A DNA stretch of 64,000 nt, from the NCBI GenBank assembly GCA_022478985.1, contig JAKSZP010013642.1, positions 1 to 64,000 of the forward strand, given 5' to 3'. Below the pieces are notes generated by a model. The model was not told the origin of the DNA. It searched no databases and saw only the letters and a list, made by a program, of their open reading frames with translations. Position numbers and translations under genes: made by a program. This DNA comes from Massospora cicadina. Lineage: Eukaryota; Entomophthoromycota; Entomophthoromycetes; Entomophthorales; Entomophthoraceae. Positions 31,210 to 43,312 of this stretch are shown here, one piece after another; the first letter of the stretch is position 1, and each line of letters opens with the position of its first letter.

Positions 31210-31720
31210 GATGGGTGAGGCCCACGGTCTTCTCAACAGTTCAAGAATTCCTTGCTCTAGAAGATTGTCAATTTCCTCATTGATGACTTCATCCACTGCT
31301 CTAGATCAGCGGATCAGCCAGGACCTGATGGGGGATGATCACCCATTTCCAATCAATGTATAATTATCTGTGAACACCCTAAATTGTGGTCATTGATGGC
31401 AGAGATCTCCTTGTATTTTTTAAATAAAGTGCTAGCCTGATCTTTCTGATGTTCTGATAACCCCATTAAGTTTTCACGCAGTATCACCATAATTATGCTG
31501 AGCTGTAATTCTACAGGCAGACCAAATTCATCCGGTGCCCAAACTTTTGAACCTGGAGGACTCCTCAACTGAGGTCAAATTTAAATATTTCACTATTTGG
31601 TGTTGGCGAATTCACATTAGAATGTTCTACAGAGATTTGCTAAAAAAGACCTTGATCTCCCCATGTCCTGGGAATATAATGCCTGGAGCTACGTGGGGCT
31701 CAAGCTGCGATTGGTATTAA
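31210..31720 (-). pseudogene. protease-RT linker and RT fingers (element Z, proximal half)
   Basis: Minus-strand frames give GLPVELQLSIIMV, LSEHQKDQASTLFKKYKEIS and then INEEIDNLLEQGILELL with RPWASP. This is the stretch before and at the start of Ty3 RT. The sentence is completed on the other side of element Y (LMVKNKD at 25129), so Y split the RT finger motif. Confidence 0.78.
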
Positions 31721-31922
31721 GCCCAATGCCTCCTTATAAAGCCCAGCAGGCGCTTCCATCTCTATCTTGGTGTTTAAAGTTACTTGGTGTCTGCTGGGAT
31801 AGATATAGTGCCAGTGGCTCTAACTGGTAGCCCTTGATATCCATATAATTGCTGAGGAAGGTCCCAGGTCTTGCTCTTAAATTGATGGTAATGAATTAAA
31901 ATCACCCATCACTATAGGCAAG

Positions 31923-33016
31923 TGCAAAAATTTACTTAAGTGGTTGATTATTGGTCTTCAACCCAGTAATCTTTTTACTGCACAGGTTCAATTTCCTTGT
32001 GCACTTTGTTGCATTGTATAGAATTTATTAATTGATAATAGTATGGAGACTATCATCCATAGTTGAGATTAAACTATTATTAGGCTCAACGCTTTGGCCA
32101 GTACTTCTGATTAAATACTCTGTAAGTTGTACTTGTAGGGATTCATTCCCTATATTCTTTTCCACCTGATCAACATTAAGATACCACAGTGACAGTCTCT
32201 CTCGGCCCAACACACAGTCAGCAGCTATCCCTGATTGTGATTCCTTTGTCTCTAGATCCCCACTTGGATCTTTACTCTTCTCTCTGAAAGTCTTCCAATT
32301 ATTGCCTTCTGCAATAATATCCTTGAGATATAACGACACAAATGGAAGCTGATAGTCTAAATAATAATGTGTTTATTATAGTAAATTCTAGGGAATTATA
32401 TAGTAGGGGATTTGGCTGTCTAACCCTCACTTGACACATCTTCGATGAAACGGCAGCTGTTGCCATTGAATCACCCTTCCTCATCTCAGCAGCGATGATC
32501 TTCCCCATCCTGGCTAAAATTCCATCATTGGATATCCTCGAGACCTCAAATGGAAAGAGTCAGAAAACGTGTCCCTAACATTTTCCTCTCAATCCAAGCG
32601 AACCAACCATAATTGGCTAGCGATCTGCTTAGGTAATGGGACTTATTACCCATTATAGCAGGTCACTTCACCAACTGATTGATTTGCTAGTTGCAGGTGG
32701 CATCACTCGCCTCACAACTCACTATCTATTCCCAATCAGTTGGTGATGAAAATTTGACCGATCCCAATCAGTACACCTGATAGTTAATCACTATCAGATG
32801 CCCCTATTTTGTCAGCCACTCCACCCGATGAGATCTTAGGTATTCATCTGAATTGATCCCCAATGGATACAACCAGGTGAATATCCCAAAATCCCCTGAA
32901 TGTAGTTCCTCCAAATCTCAGGCCAACTGATTTCCAATTCACTCCGCCTTAGAGAATTTTCCCCTAGTGACACCAGGTAATCTAGCAGGCTGGGAATATG
33001 GGCAAAAATCCCAACA
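31923..33016 (-). repeat. 3' LTR of element W
   Basis: Plus-strand ends are TGCAAAAATTTACTTAAG and AAAAATCCCAACA. It aligns closely with 36468-37609; long blocks such as 32430-32830 against 37030-37400 are almost identical, pointing to a fairly recent insertion. The other LTR has an extra block near 36905-36960. Confidence 0.92.
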
Positions 33017-33032
33017 CATTTCCCCTCTTGCC
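33017..33032 (-). other. polypurine tract of element W
   Basis: The reverse complement GGCAAGAGGGGAAATG lies next to the 3' LTR. Confidence 0.75.
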
Positions 33033-33822
33033 TAGATTTCCAGCGAGAAAAGGACCAGGGCATGAGAACACTGCTTTGGACGCCTAGTTGAATACTTCAT
33101 TGGTTCAGGTGGAGTACACTTGTCAATACTCAATGCTGCTCAGGATGACCATTAACATATGGCGTTCTTCCTCTTCCTCCTTGCTACCACCTTTTCAGAG
33201 CGCGGTCCTCACGACCTTCTGTCATGCTGGGCTGATCAATTTACTCATTATGATATTAATGCTGGGATCCATTTTTCCCCCCATCAGGGTATATGACCCG
33301 CTGTCATATTCAGGATTCTTGGTCTGGCGTCCTTGATTTCCTGATTTTCTCCTCGTCCTAGACAGGAGACTCTTGCTGTTGATTTTTGTTTTGTAGCTTA
33401 ATTAAAAATACTTATTTCTTATTCACCCTTGTTATTTCGCTCATAACCTCTTGGCATAAGTCATTCTTAATTCTTCCCTTGGAGAGCTTATCTTATTAAT
33501 TTTGAGATTAATTCCCCCAAAATTGTAGCTTAATGGATTATAGAGTGCATAACGTCAACTTCTATATAAGTCTGACATCCCCCTCTCATCCAGCTCATAT
33601 GTTGAATTCCAAATCTCTCTACCAGTAGCTCCTCAAAAGTCTGTCTGATCCAGACCTCCATCTCTTCCAGAAGATGAGTCAGGATGCTTGACGGAAACTC
33701 TTTTATGGTCCTTCCAGGACTCATATGCCTAGTCTGGCGCAAGCAGCTACTCCTTCCATTGAATTACCAGAAACGGTAACTAATCTCTCTGAAACCAGGC
33801 TGGCCATCATTTTGAACAACTC
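33033..33822 (-). other. unassigned interior of W between protease and polypurine tract
   Basis: Where a complete element would have RT and integrase (about 3 kb) there are only about 790 bp with short frames and no recognisable motif. It may be the scar of a deletion or the element's own 3' untranslated region. Confidence 0.5.
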
Positions 33823-34740
33823 TCAGCCAACTCTTCCTCTGCAGTCAATTCCAGAGTTGGACTTTGAAACCCTTCTGCTGGCCTTCCAGCAGATCAGCGA
33901 GCTGTTCCAATCTTCCAATAAGTTGATGCTTTTGGCTACCACAACTGGTAATCCCAATTCATTGAGAGACCCAAAATTGTGCAATTGTCTCAATTCGGCC
34001 ATCAGGATCAAATAAATAAATACAATGATCTGATTCCTCTCGATCTTCATCAGTTTTTCGCTCAAATTCACCAGGAGAACTCTAATTTCTCCATGGCCTG
34101 GCATTATTATCCCAGGAGCCACCCATGGCTCCACTCTGGACTTCTTCCAGGGGCTTCCAACCTCACCATACAACAGATCTAGAATCTCCAAAGTCAACCC
34201 TGTGCCAATTATTATCTGCGATCCAGCTGGTATGCACCTCTCTTTCTTGAGCCTTAATGGAATTCCCCAGTTTTCTAGGATTTCCGCCGGCATCTCACAT
34301 TGCTTCCTACCAACTAATTGGTATTGAATAGGTACAATGCCATCATTGTATATCAGATTAATGAGGTTGTTTCTATGATTCAATGGAGCTTCCCCATCCT
34401 TCTGGTATACCAATGGTAACGTCTGACCCAGGATGGTCAACGTATTATCCTCAAAGTTACATCTAACTCTGTACTTCCATAGGAACTCTGTTCCGATCAG
34501 GATATCATAGTTTTGGTTTTCCAAAACTATTGCTGGTGCTGATACCACCAATGACCCGAATCATAGTGGCAGCACACTATACGCTCCACAGAAAACGGTG
34601 GTATTCAGCCCAGATGTCCCATATTCTCTCTTGTGTTCCAAGTCCAGCAAGATCTTCATCCTCTTTACCAGCTTGGTCAACACAATATTGATGAGCACTC
34701 CACTGTTGACAATTGCCCTCACCCTCACTTGATTCACTTA
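33823..34740 (-). pseudogene. aspartic protease with C-terminal linker domain (element W)
   Basis: Read from 34740, the motif RAIVNSGVLINIVLTK is the protease active site, with the catalytic Asp of DSG replaced by Asn (34702-34710). After a stop, a 242-residue frame (34551-33823) contains the flap-side motif YDILIGTEFLWKY and ILGQTLPLVYQ. It then has the domain that joins protease to RT in Ty3 elements (PAGSQIIIGTGL, MPGHGEIRVLLVNLSEKLM). Z has the same arrangement (APVNIVFTK near 37940), so W and Z are related. Confidence 0.75.
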
Positions 34741-35240
34741 TATATATATATGTACACTCAGAGTATTGTAATATAGTATTTACTGAGTGAATGGTGGCAT
34801 TATAAGCTGAATCTAAGGTGTGAATAATTTGTGCTGATAATTCAGGAAAAAATTCCTTTATTGCGCTGAGGGGGATCAACAGATTGTCCTCATCTAAATG
34901 GACGTCTGATAACTCATCAGGATTCTCAGTGGTTTGAATCTTCTCCACCAGTTGTCAGGCGTACAGCTGAGCAACTTCCTGGATTATCTTGGGGTCAATC
35001 TTCTTTGCCCCGGCTCTGGTCACGGCATTCACATCCATATTGACCACTTGGTATAGCTGATCCTGCTCGTCATCTATGAACAGATTGCTAATATCTATTT
35101 CTTCATTCATGAGATCAGGAGGAACAGGTTTCTCCGCTGCTCTAGACTGTTTCTCGTCTAGGCAATGGGACCTTTTCCTGAATCCTTAGCGGCTGCTGTT
35201 TCCTTGGCCTGGAACACTTTATCTAATCCTTCACTTACTT

Positions 35241-36443
35241 GCAGTGTACGGTGAAATGTCCTTTCCCGCCACATTGATAGCAGACCTTCTCTTTCTTGTT
35301 TAATCATATGAATTCTTTGGGCTTATTTCCTGGCACAGTTTGGTTGGTAACCTCTTTTGCTCCTTCATCTCCCTTCATGGCTTTGGATTTCGTACTAAAT
35401 TTGACTTGAAGCTTCTATTTGGGGCATCAAACGTCGCTCCCAAAATCTATAGATTGTCTACCATTTGTGAGGTATTTATCTCCATTGTGAACACAGAAGA
35501 CATCATTTGATGCAAATCATAATAAGGCCAAAGGGCCGCTTGCAAAGTGATTCTAGCATCAAAGTCATCCAATACTTTCGCTCTGGCCAGGATCTGCAAC
35601 TCCTGGTAAAATTGATACGCAAAGCCAGCAAGAGACTTGTCTTTATAGAACTGAATTCTCATAAATGCTTGCTTGCGTTTTGACATGCGGGTTGGACTCC
35701 CAAACTCCTTCATTATGGCCGCCTTTGCCTCAGCATACAACCAGCTGTTCCCCTCCAGGTGGGGTAACATTAGGTTTTGACAGTCAGTGCCCAGGCAGTT
35801 CATGACCATCAATGCCTTTTTACAATATCCGTAGCCATTCATAGTCATGTTGAACAGTCAGAAAAATGATGGGGCGTTATCCTGATGGAACGTTGGCAAT
35901 TTCAGCATTGCTCTAAATTCCTCCGAGTCATTTTAAGCTGATTCTCTTGGTTTGGCTACTCGGCTAACTTGTGGAGTGACTTTGGGCATCATCTCCAAAA
36001 TGGCATTAAAGGTGGGTAGCATATTTCTTGGGGTATTCAATTTCCCAAGTATCATGTGAGGACTTCTCTTCAGCATCGCTGGCTATATCAGGCTCACAAG
36101 CACATCTGTGAGCTTTCAGTTCCTCCACTTCTTTAATCAATTTCTCGATATATGCACCAAATTTTTTTAAATGAATGCAATCTGCTTCTTGATCCATTTT
36201 CAGGAATAGGACCCCTCAAACGAGGTCCCCTAGTTCTTTTCAATGAGTTTACTTTGACAAGTAAACCGTCTTGAAGTTGTCTACATTTTCTAATCCTTCC
36301 TCCACCTTGGCAACTTGTTCTTCCAAGGGCACGAACTCCTGATGGTCCACTGAGTTTAAGGCATTCTGATTCACAGTGGCAATCTTGGTCCACAGCTTGC
36401 ATATTTCTTCCTTATATGACATTATAATAGATTCTTTACTCAA
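35241..36443 (-). pseudogene. Gag with CCHC zinc knuckle (element W)
   Basis: The N-terminal frame starts at 36443 (MSKESIIMSYKEEICKLWTK) and includes a coiled-coil-like region (EEQVAKVEEGLENV). The capsid part is the 133-residue frame 35447-35848, with AKAAIMKEFGSPTRMSKRKQ and AFMRIQFYKDKSLAGFAYQF. The nucleocapsid knuckle CYQCGGKGHFTVHC (C-x2-C-x4-H-x4-C) is encoded at 35241-35288. Stops and shifts separate the parts. The capsid motif EFGS...KQAF also appears in V gag. Confidence 0.8.
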
Positions 36444-36446
36444 CTA

Positions 36447-36466
36447 CCCCTGTAGTGAGCACCAAA
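36447..36466 (-). other. primer-binding site of element W
   Basis: The reverse complement starts TTTGGTGCTCACTACAGGGG next to the 5' LTR end. It equals the site of Z except for one base deletion. Confidence 0.75.
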
Positions 36467-36467
36467 T

Positions 36468-37609
36468 TGTAAAAATTTACTTAAGTGGTTGATTATCAGC
36501 CATCAACCCAGTAACCTTTTTACTGCACAGGTTTGATTTGCTCGTGCACTTGTCGCGTTGTATAGAATGCATTAATTGATAATAGTATGGAGACTATTAT
36601 CCATAGTTGAGATGAACTTTTATTAGGCCCAACGCTTTGGCCAGTACTTCTGATTAAATACTCTTTAAGTCGTACTCAAAAGAATTTGTTCCCTATATTC
36701 TTGTCCACCTGATCTTCATTAAGATACCCCAGTGACAGTCTCTCTCAGCCCAACACACAGTTGGCAGCTATCCCTGATTGTGATTCCTTTGTCTCTAGAT
36801 CCCCACTTGGATCTTTACTCTTCTCTCTGAGAGTCTTCCAATTATTGCCTTCTGCAATAATATCCTTGAGATAGAACGACACAAATGGAAGCTGATAGTC
36901 TAACTATACACCAAATTGATAATATTACTATAGATTATAATACTTTCATAGATAATAATAATGTGTTTATTATAGTAAAGTCTAGGAAATTATATAGTAG
37001 TGGATATGGCTGTCTAACCCTCAGTTGACACATCTTCGATGAAACGGCAGCTGTTGCCATTGAATCACCCTTCCTCATCTCAGCAGCGATGATCTTCCCC
37101 ATCCTGGCTAAAATTCCATCATTGGATATCCTCGAGACCTCAAATGGAAAGAGTCAGAAAACGTGTCCCTAACATTTTCCTCTCAATCCAAGCGAACCAA
37201 CCATAATTGGCTAGCGATCTGCTTAGGTAATGGGACTTATTACCCATTATAGCAGGTCACTTCACCAACTGATTGATTTGCTAGTTGCAGGTGGCATCAA
37301 TCGCCTCAAAACTCACTATCTATTCCCAATCAGTTGGTGATGAAACTTGACCGATCCCAATCAGTACACCTGATAGTTAATCACTATCAGATGCCCCTAT
37401 TTTGGTGGCCACTCCACCCAATGAGATCTTATGTATTTATCTGGATCGATCCCTGATTGATATGACCAGGTGAATATCTCAAAATCCCCCAAACGTAGTT
37501 CCTCCAAACCTCAGGCCAACTAATTTCCAATTCACTTCACCTTAGGGAATTTTCCACTAGCGATACCAGGTAATCTAGCAGGCTGGGAATATGGACAAAA
37601 ATCCCAACA
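36468..37609 (-). repeat. 5' LTR of element W
   Basis: It pairs with 31923-33016. Plus-strand ends are TGTAAAAATTTAC and AAAATCCCAACA. Confidence 0.92.
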
Positions 37610-37614
37610 GCAAG

Positions 37615-38010
37615 GTTGATTTGTCCTCTGTGCACTTTGTCCTTTGGAACTCCGATGGAAGTAAAATAGATTGGGATCTGTTGCCTCAAAATTTCGAAGA
37701 TCTCCTCCATCATATCAGTTACAGCACCAGAGTGTTTCCTAAATGTGGTAACAATCAATAGGTCATATTTTTTTACAGTAACATTACTTCCAGATCTACA
37801 ACAATAGCTGAAAACTGCAAGGGGAGCGCACTGTAAGCTCCCTCAGAGACCGTGTTTTCTGCTCCAGTGTCCCATACACCATTTGATGTTCCACATCGGG
37901 TTTTATTTTCAAATTTCGCCACTACTTAGTGAAAACTATGTTAACTGGAGCGCCCATATATATTATAGCACATACTCAGGCTTTTGCTACAACAATGTCA
38001 CAGTAGATAA
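37615..38010 (-). pseudogene. aspartic protease remnant (element Z)
   Basis: The minus strand near 37970-37880 reads AIIYMGAPVNIVFTK and then IKPDVEHQMVYGTLEQKT, colinear with W (AIVNSGVLINIVLTK, LDLEHKREYGTSG). The active-site Asp-Ser is Tyr-Met in this copy. The frame 37537-37758 continues with VTTFRKHSGAVTDMMEEIFE up to the W insertion. Confidence 0.65.
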
Positions 38011-38267
38011 TCTGAGTGAGAAATATTGACTGTTTACTACATGGACATTTAAAGGATTGCTTTTTAAGAAAGCTCATAATACCCTCACCAACTTTAGGAT
38101 ACCCTTTAACAATAGCGTCCACTGGGAAGGCAACGTATACTCCTCTCATGGAAAGCACATCTTCAAGCAGTTTCAGTTTGTATGAAGAACTTTATTCAAA
38201 CATTTGACAGGCGTAAGGCTTTAAAGGACTCCATAGTTCCTTCGTCCACTGTGACTTTGACTTGTGC

Positions 38268-39468
38268 TTATGTCAGTACATTTACTCCCCCAACTGGCTG
38301 CTGATATAGGAATGTATCATTGCACTGGGGAACTTCCACCGCATATACTTCAGTAGGTTCAGGTAGGACGTTTGTTTTTGAGATAGTGGAGATAGAGAGT
38401 CCCTTCTCTACTCCGCTATGACTTTTCCCTGGTAACATTGATCTTACTGTATGTAATGGACCTGTCAATTGGGGAAAACTCATGCCAGGTGCCCCAGGCG
38501 ACCGCATTAAAAACAATTTACCCTGTAAGGCCTGCGTCCTTGATTATTGTAAGTTGGCCCACAAGAAAAGTTAGACTGAAGGTGATCAGCATAATCAGGA
38601 CCAGGTAGATAGGATGACTGCAGATGGTCAGCGTAAGTAGGATCATGTCAGTAGTTGGCCATTGATGATAAGCATGTATGGGGCAGAAGTTGAACTGCTG
38701 GGGGTAACTCAGTGGAACCTGAACCAGACAGGCGAATTTCCCCAAATAAGATGGTCTGGCGATGGTGGCAGAAGGGTTCTGCTCTGTATTTGGTGGAGGA
38801 AAGGTTAAAGCTAGATGGCGCAAAAACTTAACATTTTGAGTAGGGGTACATCATCATCTAACATTGGGGTCATGACATTGTAAAGATTACAGTATAGCTT
38901 CACTGCGGAGGTCATTGCAATGCACACATTTGATTTAAATAAAATCCCTGCTTCAATTAACATGTAGGCTTCTACTGAAAATTGGTCAGCAAATGTGATG
39001 AAGGCCTCATTATGCTGAAACCTGATGGTCAAAAACTCAGCCTTCTGCTGTGACATCTTCTCTGTACCCCAAACAATCGCAGCACAGTACCCTTCACTTC
39101 TTGGTATGTGACAAAACTGTTTGGAAGATAACATGTGACTTGGTCAGCACTTCCAACATTTAAGGTGGATATTAACAGTTTGCTTTCCACCAGTATGAGG
39201 CTTCTTCCGTTGCAAACTTGAATTACTTAAAGAGCCCATGGATATTTCCATCGTGATTGAACATAGGCAAATTATCACTGCAAATCTCCTGAAGAAGCTC
39301 ATATTGCCTTTTAAGCATAACATCTAAGGCAAGTTTGAGCTCTGCATATTTAACTGGTGTAGTATGAAGTGAAGATCCCCTGTCAACGCAAGCCTGATGC
39401 ACCATGGCCAGCGACAAGAGAAATATCCCTGTGTAATTGATCAATGCGCCCCTGGTAGTGAGCACCAA
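38268..39468 (-). pseudogene. Gag region of element Z
   Basis: The N-terminal frame begins at 39468, directly after the primer site. The frame 38811-39134 (YCAAIVWGTEKMSQQKAEFL, RFQHNEAFITFADQFSVEAY) corresponds to the capsid part, with the QxxEFxxxRFxxNE...A..F pattern of this Gag type. A frame at 38518-38823 is hydrophobic and unassigned. No zinc knuckle is readable. The identification is by position and by resemblance to W gag. Confidence 0.6.
39449..39468 (-). other. primer-binding site of element Z
   Basis: The reverse complement reads TTGGTGCTCACTACCAGGGG immediately after the 5' LTR. The complementary tRNA would end in GGTAGTGAGCACCA; the tRNA identity is not assigned. Confidence 0.78.
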
Positions 39469-40059
39469 TATTATAATTTTGGCAGTATATCAGAGATACG
39501 CTGAGGGTTTTCTGCACAGGGTTACGCCCACTGAGCAATAGGACTGACAATATGAAGGTCATCATCCTTGAAACAGTGGAATAAACCTCTAATAAATATG
39601 GAGCAATTGTCCCTTTGACACTTCTTTAATTATTTGAATACTTTTCAGCGGATCCTCACTGGTCCACTTCCTCTGTTCTACTAAAAACCTCTCCTTTCAA
39701 TTTTCTCGTATCACTGATATCTCAGCGACCTCAGATGATACTGACTATTTTACTTATACTATTTTGTTCTGCCATGTTCTCATTAGTTCCAGCAGAGTTC
39801 ACCATTTATTAAATTCATAATCGCCCTAGTTTGAGGCAACCCTACAATATTTGTCATAAATTGATATTTCATTATTTGTCATTTGTTGACATCACCTTAT
39901 CCCTTGATTTAGAGGTGTTCTGATATATTCTTTCCAACCCAATATCGCCTCATCCTAAGGCACTTGAATAATTATAACTCAAAATCATGATCAGAGGATT
40001 TTACCCATTCCACCATAATGACTTAGGGCTTATTAGCAAGTCATGCCAGAATTGCAACA
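39469..40059 (-). repeat. 5' LTR of element Z
   Basis: It pairs with 22159-22744. The terminal TG has become TA at 39469-39470. Confidence 0.87.
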
Positions 40060-42231
40060 ATGTACCTTCATATAAACAATCTCAGTTACAACAGCCCTAC
40101 CAATATGGAGGAGAATTTGAGTTTGACAAGATGGGCCACTTACAACAATTAAGATTTCCTCTTCTGAGCACTCAAGAGCTTGAGTTCAGAGAAACAATGA
40201 CCCTGACTATTTCATCCTCTGATGAATCTCTTTACCAAATTCAGGCTGCTTAAGTAGCTGAGACTATATTGACTTTACTGGATGAAACCATCACCCCTGA
40301 GGGTGAAACCCAGTTGTGGCTGCTTCTCTCAAATTGCTCCCAGTTCGCAACATCTATATTCCTCATCCACTTTTCCTAGTAATGAATATGGGTGGCTTAA
40401 ACTGGATCCTATTTCCGTCTATTTGTTCACTCCGCTATTAATTAACAGATGCAAGTACTGAGTCTGCACCACATGGAAATCTAATGGCAAATATGACTTT
40501 CACAGCAACTACACTCTAAGTTTTTTAATTTGTATGAAGCTTGCTTCCAACTTTTGCCAGGATAATCATGTTGCTATTTTGTATAACCAGAAAGATATTA
40601 ATGAAATTTAATGCACTTCATAGCCCAAAATTAACAATGGAGTTGTATGTCATCTACATAAAGAGCTTACTCAACATATGACCATGCTTCTGCTGACTTA
40701 GATCAGTGAGTAGAGCGTGCTTTAAATGAACTTATCAACCAATTTTCTGAGAGTTGCCCAACCACTGATTCCTGAATCGCTGAAATATCCACTCAGATTC
40801 AGCAATTGAGTAAGAGTACCGCCATTCCACTTATTCAAGAAGTTATTATATTATGATAACTTTCCAGTGCTACTAGCTTATTGCCATAAAGGGGGGAAGG
40901 ACCCCTCAGGGCCTGAAGGTCCTTGTGGACCCCCCATAACCTCCTCACCTATTGGACACTCTAACGGTGAAACCCATAAAAATAATAAATACCTTGAGCA
41001 ACAACTGATAAAGGTAGCTCAAGGAGCATGGATATCAATGGGAACTCTCTCAATGAGGATCTAACACTAATTTCATTACTCAACAAAATTAATTCCCCAC
41101 ACCAAAAATTTTCTAGCTGATCACCCTACAGCAAACCAATTAAACACTAATGACTGATAAACCAAAGAAAATGAGAGCTAAACTTCAAAAATTGGGGCTA
41201 AACAAGATACCCCATCATCAAAAATAGAATGCCAGTCTGCTGAGATTGAAAACTTCCAGCAATTTTTAGATACCAAAGCCTCACTCAATAATGTCCATGA
41301 ATGATACTGAAATAGTAAAAATGACATAGATGAGTTCTTTCATCGATTTGATAAGGGTAATACTTAAACTGACCTAGGAACCACTGAGGCAACTGAGTTT
41401 AAATGCCTCTTTCTCCCACTATGCTTCTTCTCTCTAAACCTGCTAGTTTAACAAATCTATTTTTTCAAAGAGAAGTATGTGCCTGAGACCAAAAACATCC
41501 AGTCTTATTTTTATGTGTATGAAGGTGTAATGGAACACACTACAGATCACCAAAAGTGCCAGCACATACAACGCGTCTTGATAGTAAGGCCCAAGAAATC
41601 CTGATGCCATATTAAAGAGTGTACTACATGGTTTTAGCTAAAAGACGCCCTTATCAAAGAATTTGGAAGTAATATATTACTTTTTAACCAAAAACAGGCT
41701 TTCATGTAGACTCATCCTAGATGTGGAGAAACAAATATTGAGTTTACTAAGTGGTTTTATCAGAAACCTCAAGCCTTCCTTTCCTAACATTAAGTTAAGT
41801 TGGTAGATACCATCACCACCATTCTCTCCACGTTTGAACACAGTATGACTCTCATTTTACTTTTCCAGAATGCAAAGGAGATGTACAAAGCCATACTTGG
41901 TATTAAGTAATCTATCATGGTTTTCTGAGCTGGAAGTGCATCAAACAAATAACAAGAGTAACTGGTCTCACATTGATGCCGTAGGGAAATTCAAAAGATC
42001 TAAAACTCTACATGCCCCTTGCTACTATTACAGAACCTTTAGTCATAAGAGTATTCCTGTTACAATAAATGCCATTGGGGCTGTAAAAGCAGAGTCAGCT
42101 TAATTTGCGAGTTACCCTCTGCTAATGACTCTACGCCTCATCTCGCATCTAAAGTTACATCCCGCTCTGAATGTTATGTTTTATCTAAGCCTGATCTAAT
42201 GGATATCCCAGAATCGTTAAAGACTAAATAG
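40060..42231 (+). pseudogene. Gag remnant of element V
   Basis: A decayed plus-strand coding region. At 41650-41710 it reads LKDALIKEFGSNILLFNQKQ followed by AFM, which matches AKAAIMKEFGS...KQAFM in W gag. At 42020-42065 a degraded knuckle is readable (C-Y-Y-Y-x4-H), equivalent to CYQCGGKGH in W. Frequent stops show it is dead. It is separated from its LTR by Z and from its protease by LINE-A. Confidence 0.65.
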
Positions 42232-42391
42232 AGGCTATAAACTTCTTTTTTTTAGTACCAGATGGTCCCAACCTGAGGGGGGATTCATCGATGTTTATTG
42301 AATTATGCCTGGGCTCCTAAGAGCCTGAGGCGAGGGAAGGGGAGGGAGGAGGCATCGAGAAAGGGAGGGGTGTTTGCGCGCCAGAGCCGTG

Positions 42392-43279
42392 CTACAGTGA
42401 CAACTGAGCGGGGAGGGTTGGCGACATAGTGCAGACCTTCAGGGCAATCTCAAAGTGTACCTGAAAGTGGGTGATCATGTGTGGAAGGGTCCACACCTGC
42501 TGGCCAAAGGCAGCACGAAGGAAGGAGTTATGGATGGTCCAGATGGCTGTGGCATAGGCGAGGACACGGAGGGGTTGGTGGCAACCAGGCAATGTCTGCT
42601 CAAACATGAGGTCTTGCACAGGGTGTCCAGACCAGGGCTGAGCATGGAGGAGCGCGCGGGCCTTTGGCCAAAATGTGGCGACACCTGGACAGGTGAAAAA
42701 ATGATGGAGGTGGCAGTCAATAGGCTCCGCACAGCGGGGGCAGCTTTGGTGCTGGAAGGTAGGGCCAGTCTGGTCCCCTGTCCTGTATGAACAGTGGAGC
42801 ACCCTCTATAAGGTGTTGGACACCTTTGCCGACAGGATGGGTTGATAGACGTCCTTCCACAATTCCTTTAAGGTCAAATCTCACGGAGTGAGGAGCTCAA
42901 GGAGTCTTGGGCGGATGGGAGGACGATCTTGGGGGTTGAGGCGAGTTGTGACAACTTGTCCATTGTGCACAATTGCATGGAGATGGGGGCTGAGGCCAGG
43001 GCCTTCCCTTCTGTAAGGGAAGGCATGGTAGATCCGCGCGCCTACTCGTTTCAGGGCAAGGAGAGCCTGTTTCCAGTAGGGGGATGAGGATGGTTTCAGG
43101 CGATGGCCTGGGTGGTTTGTGAGCCACTCCCCTAATGAGGTCAGAGATGCTCTAGGAAGACCCAGAGCTGCTGACACTGACTGGCGGAGGGCGGGCGCCC
43201 ATTGGGGCATGGGGGTCGCGTCCCAGCAGACAATCGGCCATAGGAACTTCAGGAAGATTGTGGTGGCGTGGGATCGCAT
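42392..43279 (-). pseudogene. LINE-A ORF2 C-terminal region with Cys/His motif
   Basis: Two frames (43279-42881 and 42802-42392) follow the RT. The second contains CPRCAEPIDCHLHHFFTC and then IWTIHNSFLRAAF...FQVHFEIAL. The same layout occurs in LINE-B (CAVCGGEGSLHHRLETC, then MWTIHTIALDAF...FHVHLLEHF). This is the zinc-finger-like end typical of LINE ORF2 proteins and is probably needed for RNA or target binding. Confidence 0.78.
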
Positions 43280-43312
43280 GTCCAGAAGCCCTAGGCCCCC
43301 TTCATTGCAGGG

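Larger units (their letters stand above)
31923..37609 (-). mobile_element. W: gag-protease LTR element without RT or integrase, minus strand
   Basis: LTRs 31923-33016 and 36468-37609 are flanked by a perfect duplication GCAAG (31918-31922, 37610-37614). On the minus strand the interior has a primer site, gag with a CCHC knuckle and a protease with its C-terminal linker domain. About 0.8 kb of unassigned sequence then precedes the purine tract. No RT, RNase H or integrase motif is present in the 3.45-kb interior. It is inserted in the protease-RT part of Z, with which it shares the primer site, and was presumably mobilised by a related complete element. Confidence 0.9.
22159..40059 (-). mobile_element. 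Ty3/gypsy element Z, minus strand, containing nested Y and W
   Basis: LTRs at 22159-22744 and 39469-40059 bracket, on the minus strand, gag (38.8-39.5 kb), protease (37.6-38.0 kb), RT (31.2-31.7 joined to 24.4-25.1 kb), RNase H and integrase. Removing Y and W with their site duplications leaves about 6.13 kb, a normal size. The element lies in V (V primer site on the left, V gag on the right). The flanking 5-mers (AAACT, ATGTA) do not match. Its catalytic sites are mutated throughout. Confidence 0.87.

Noticed and set aside
34738..34752. TA microsatellite in W
   Set aside because: Only about seven TA units; no structural or coding role is evident.
38518..38823. envelope-like protein in Z because of hydrophobic stretches
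   Set aside because: There is no signal peptide, cleavage site or Cys pattern, and the position is before the protease, where an envelope gene is not expected.
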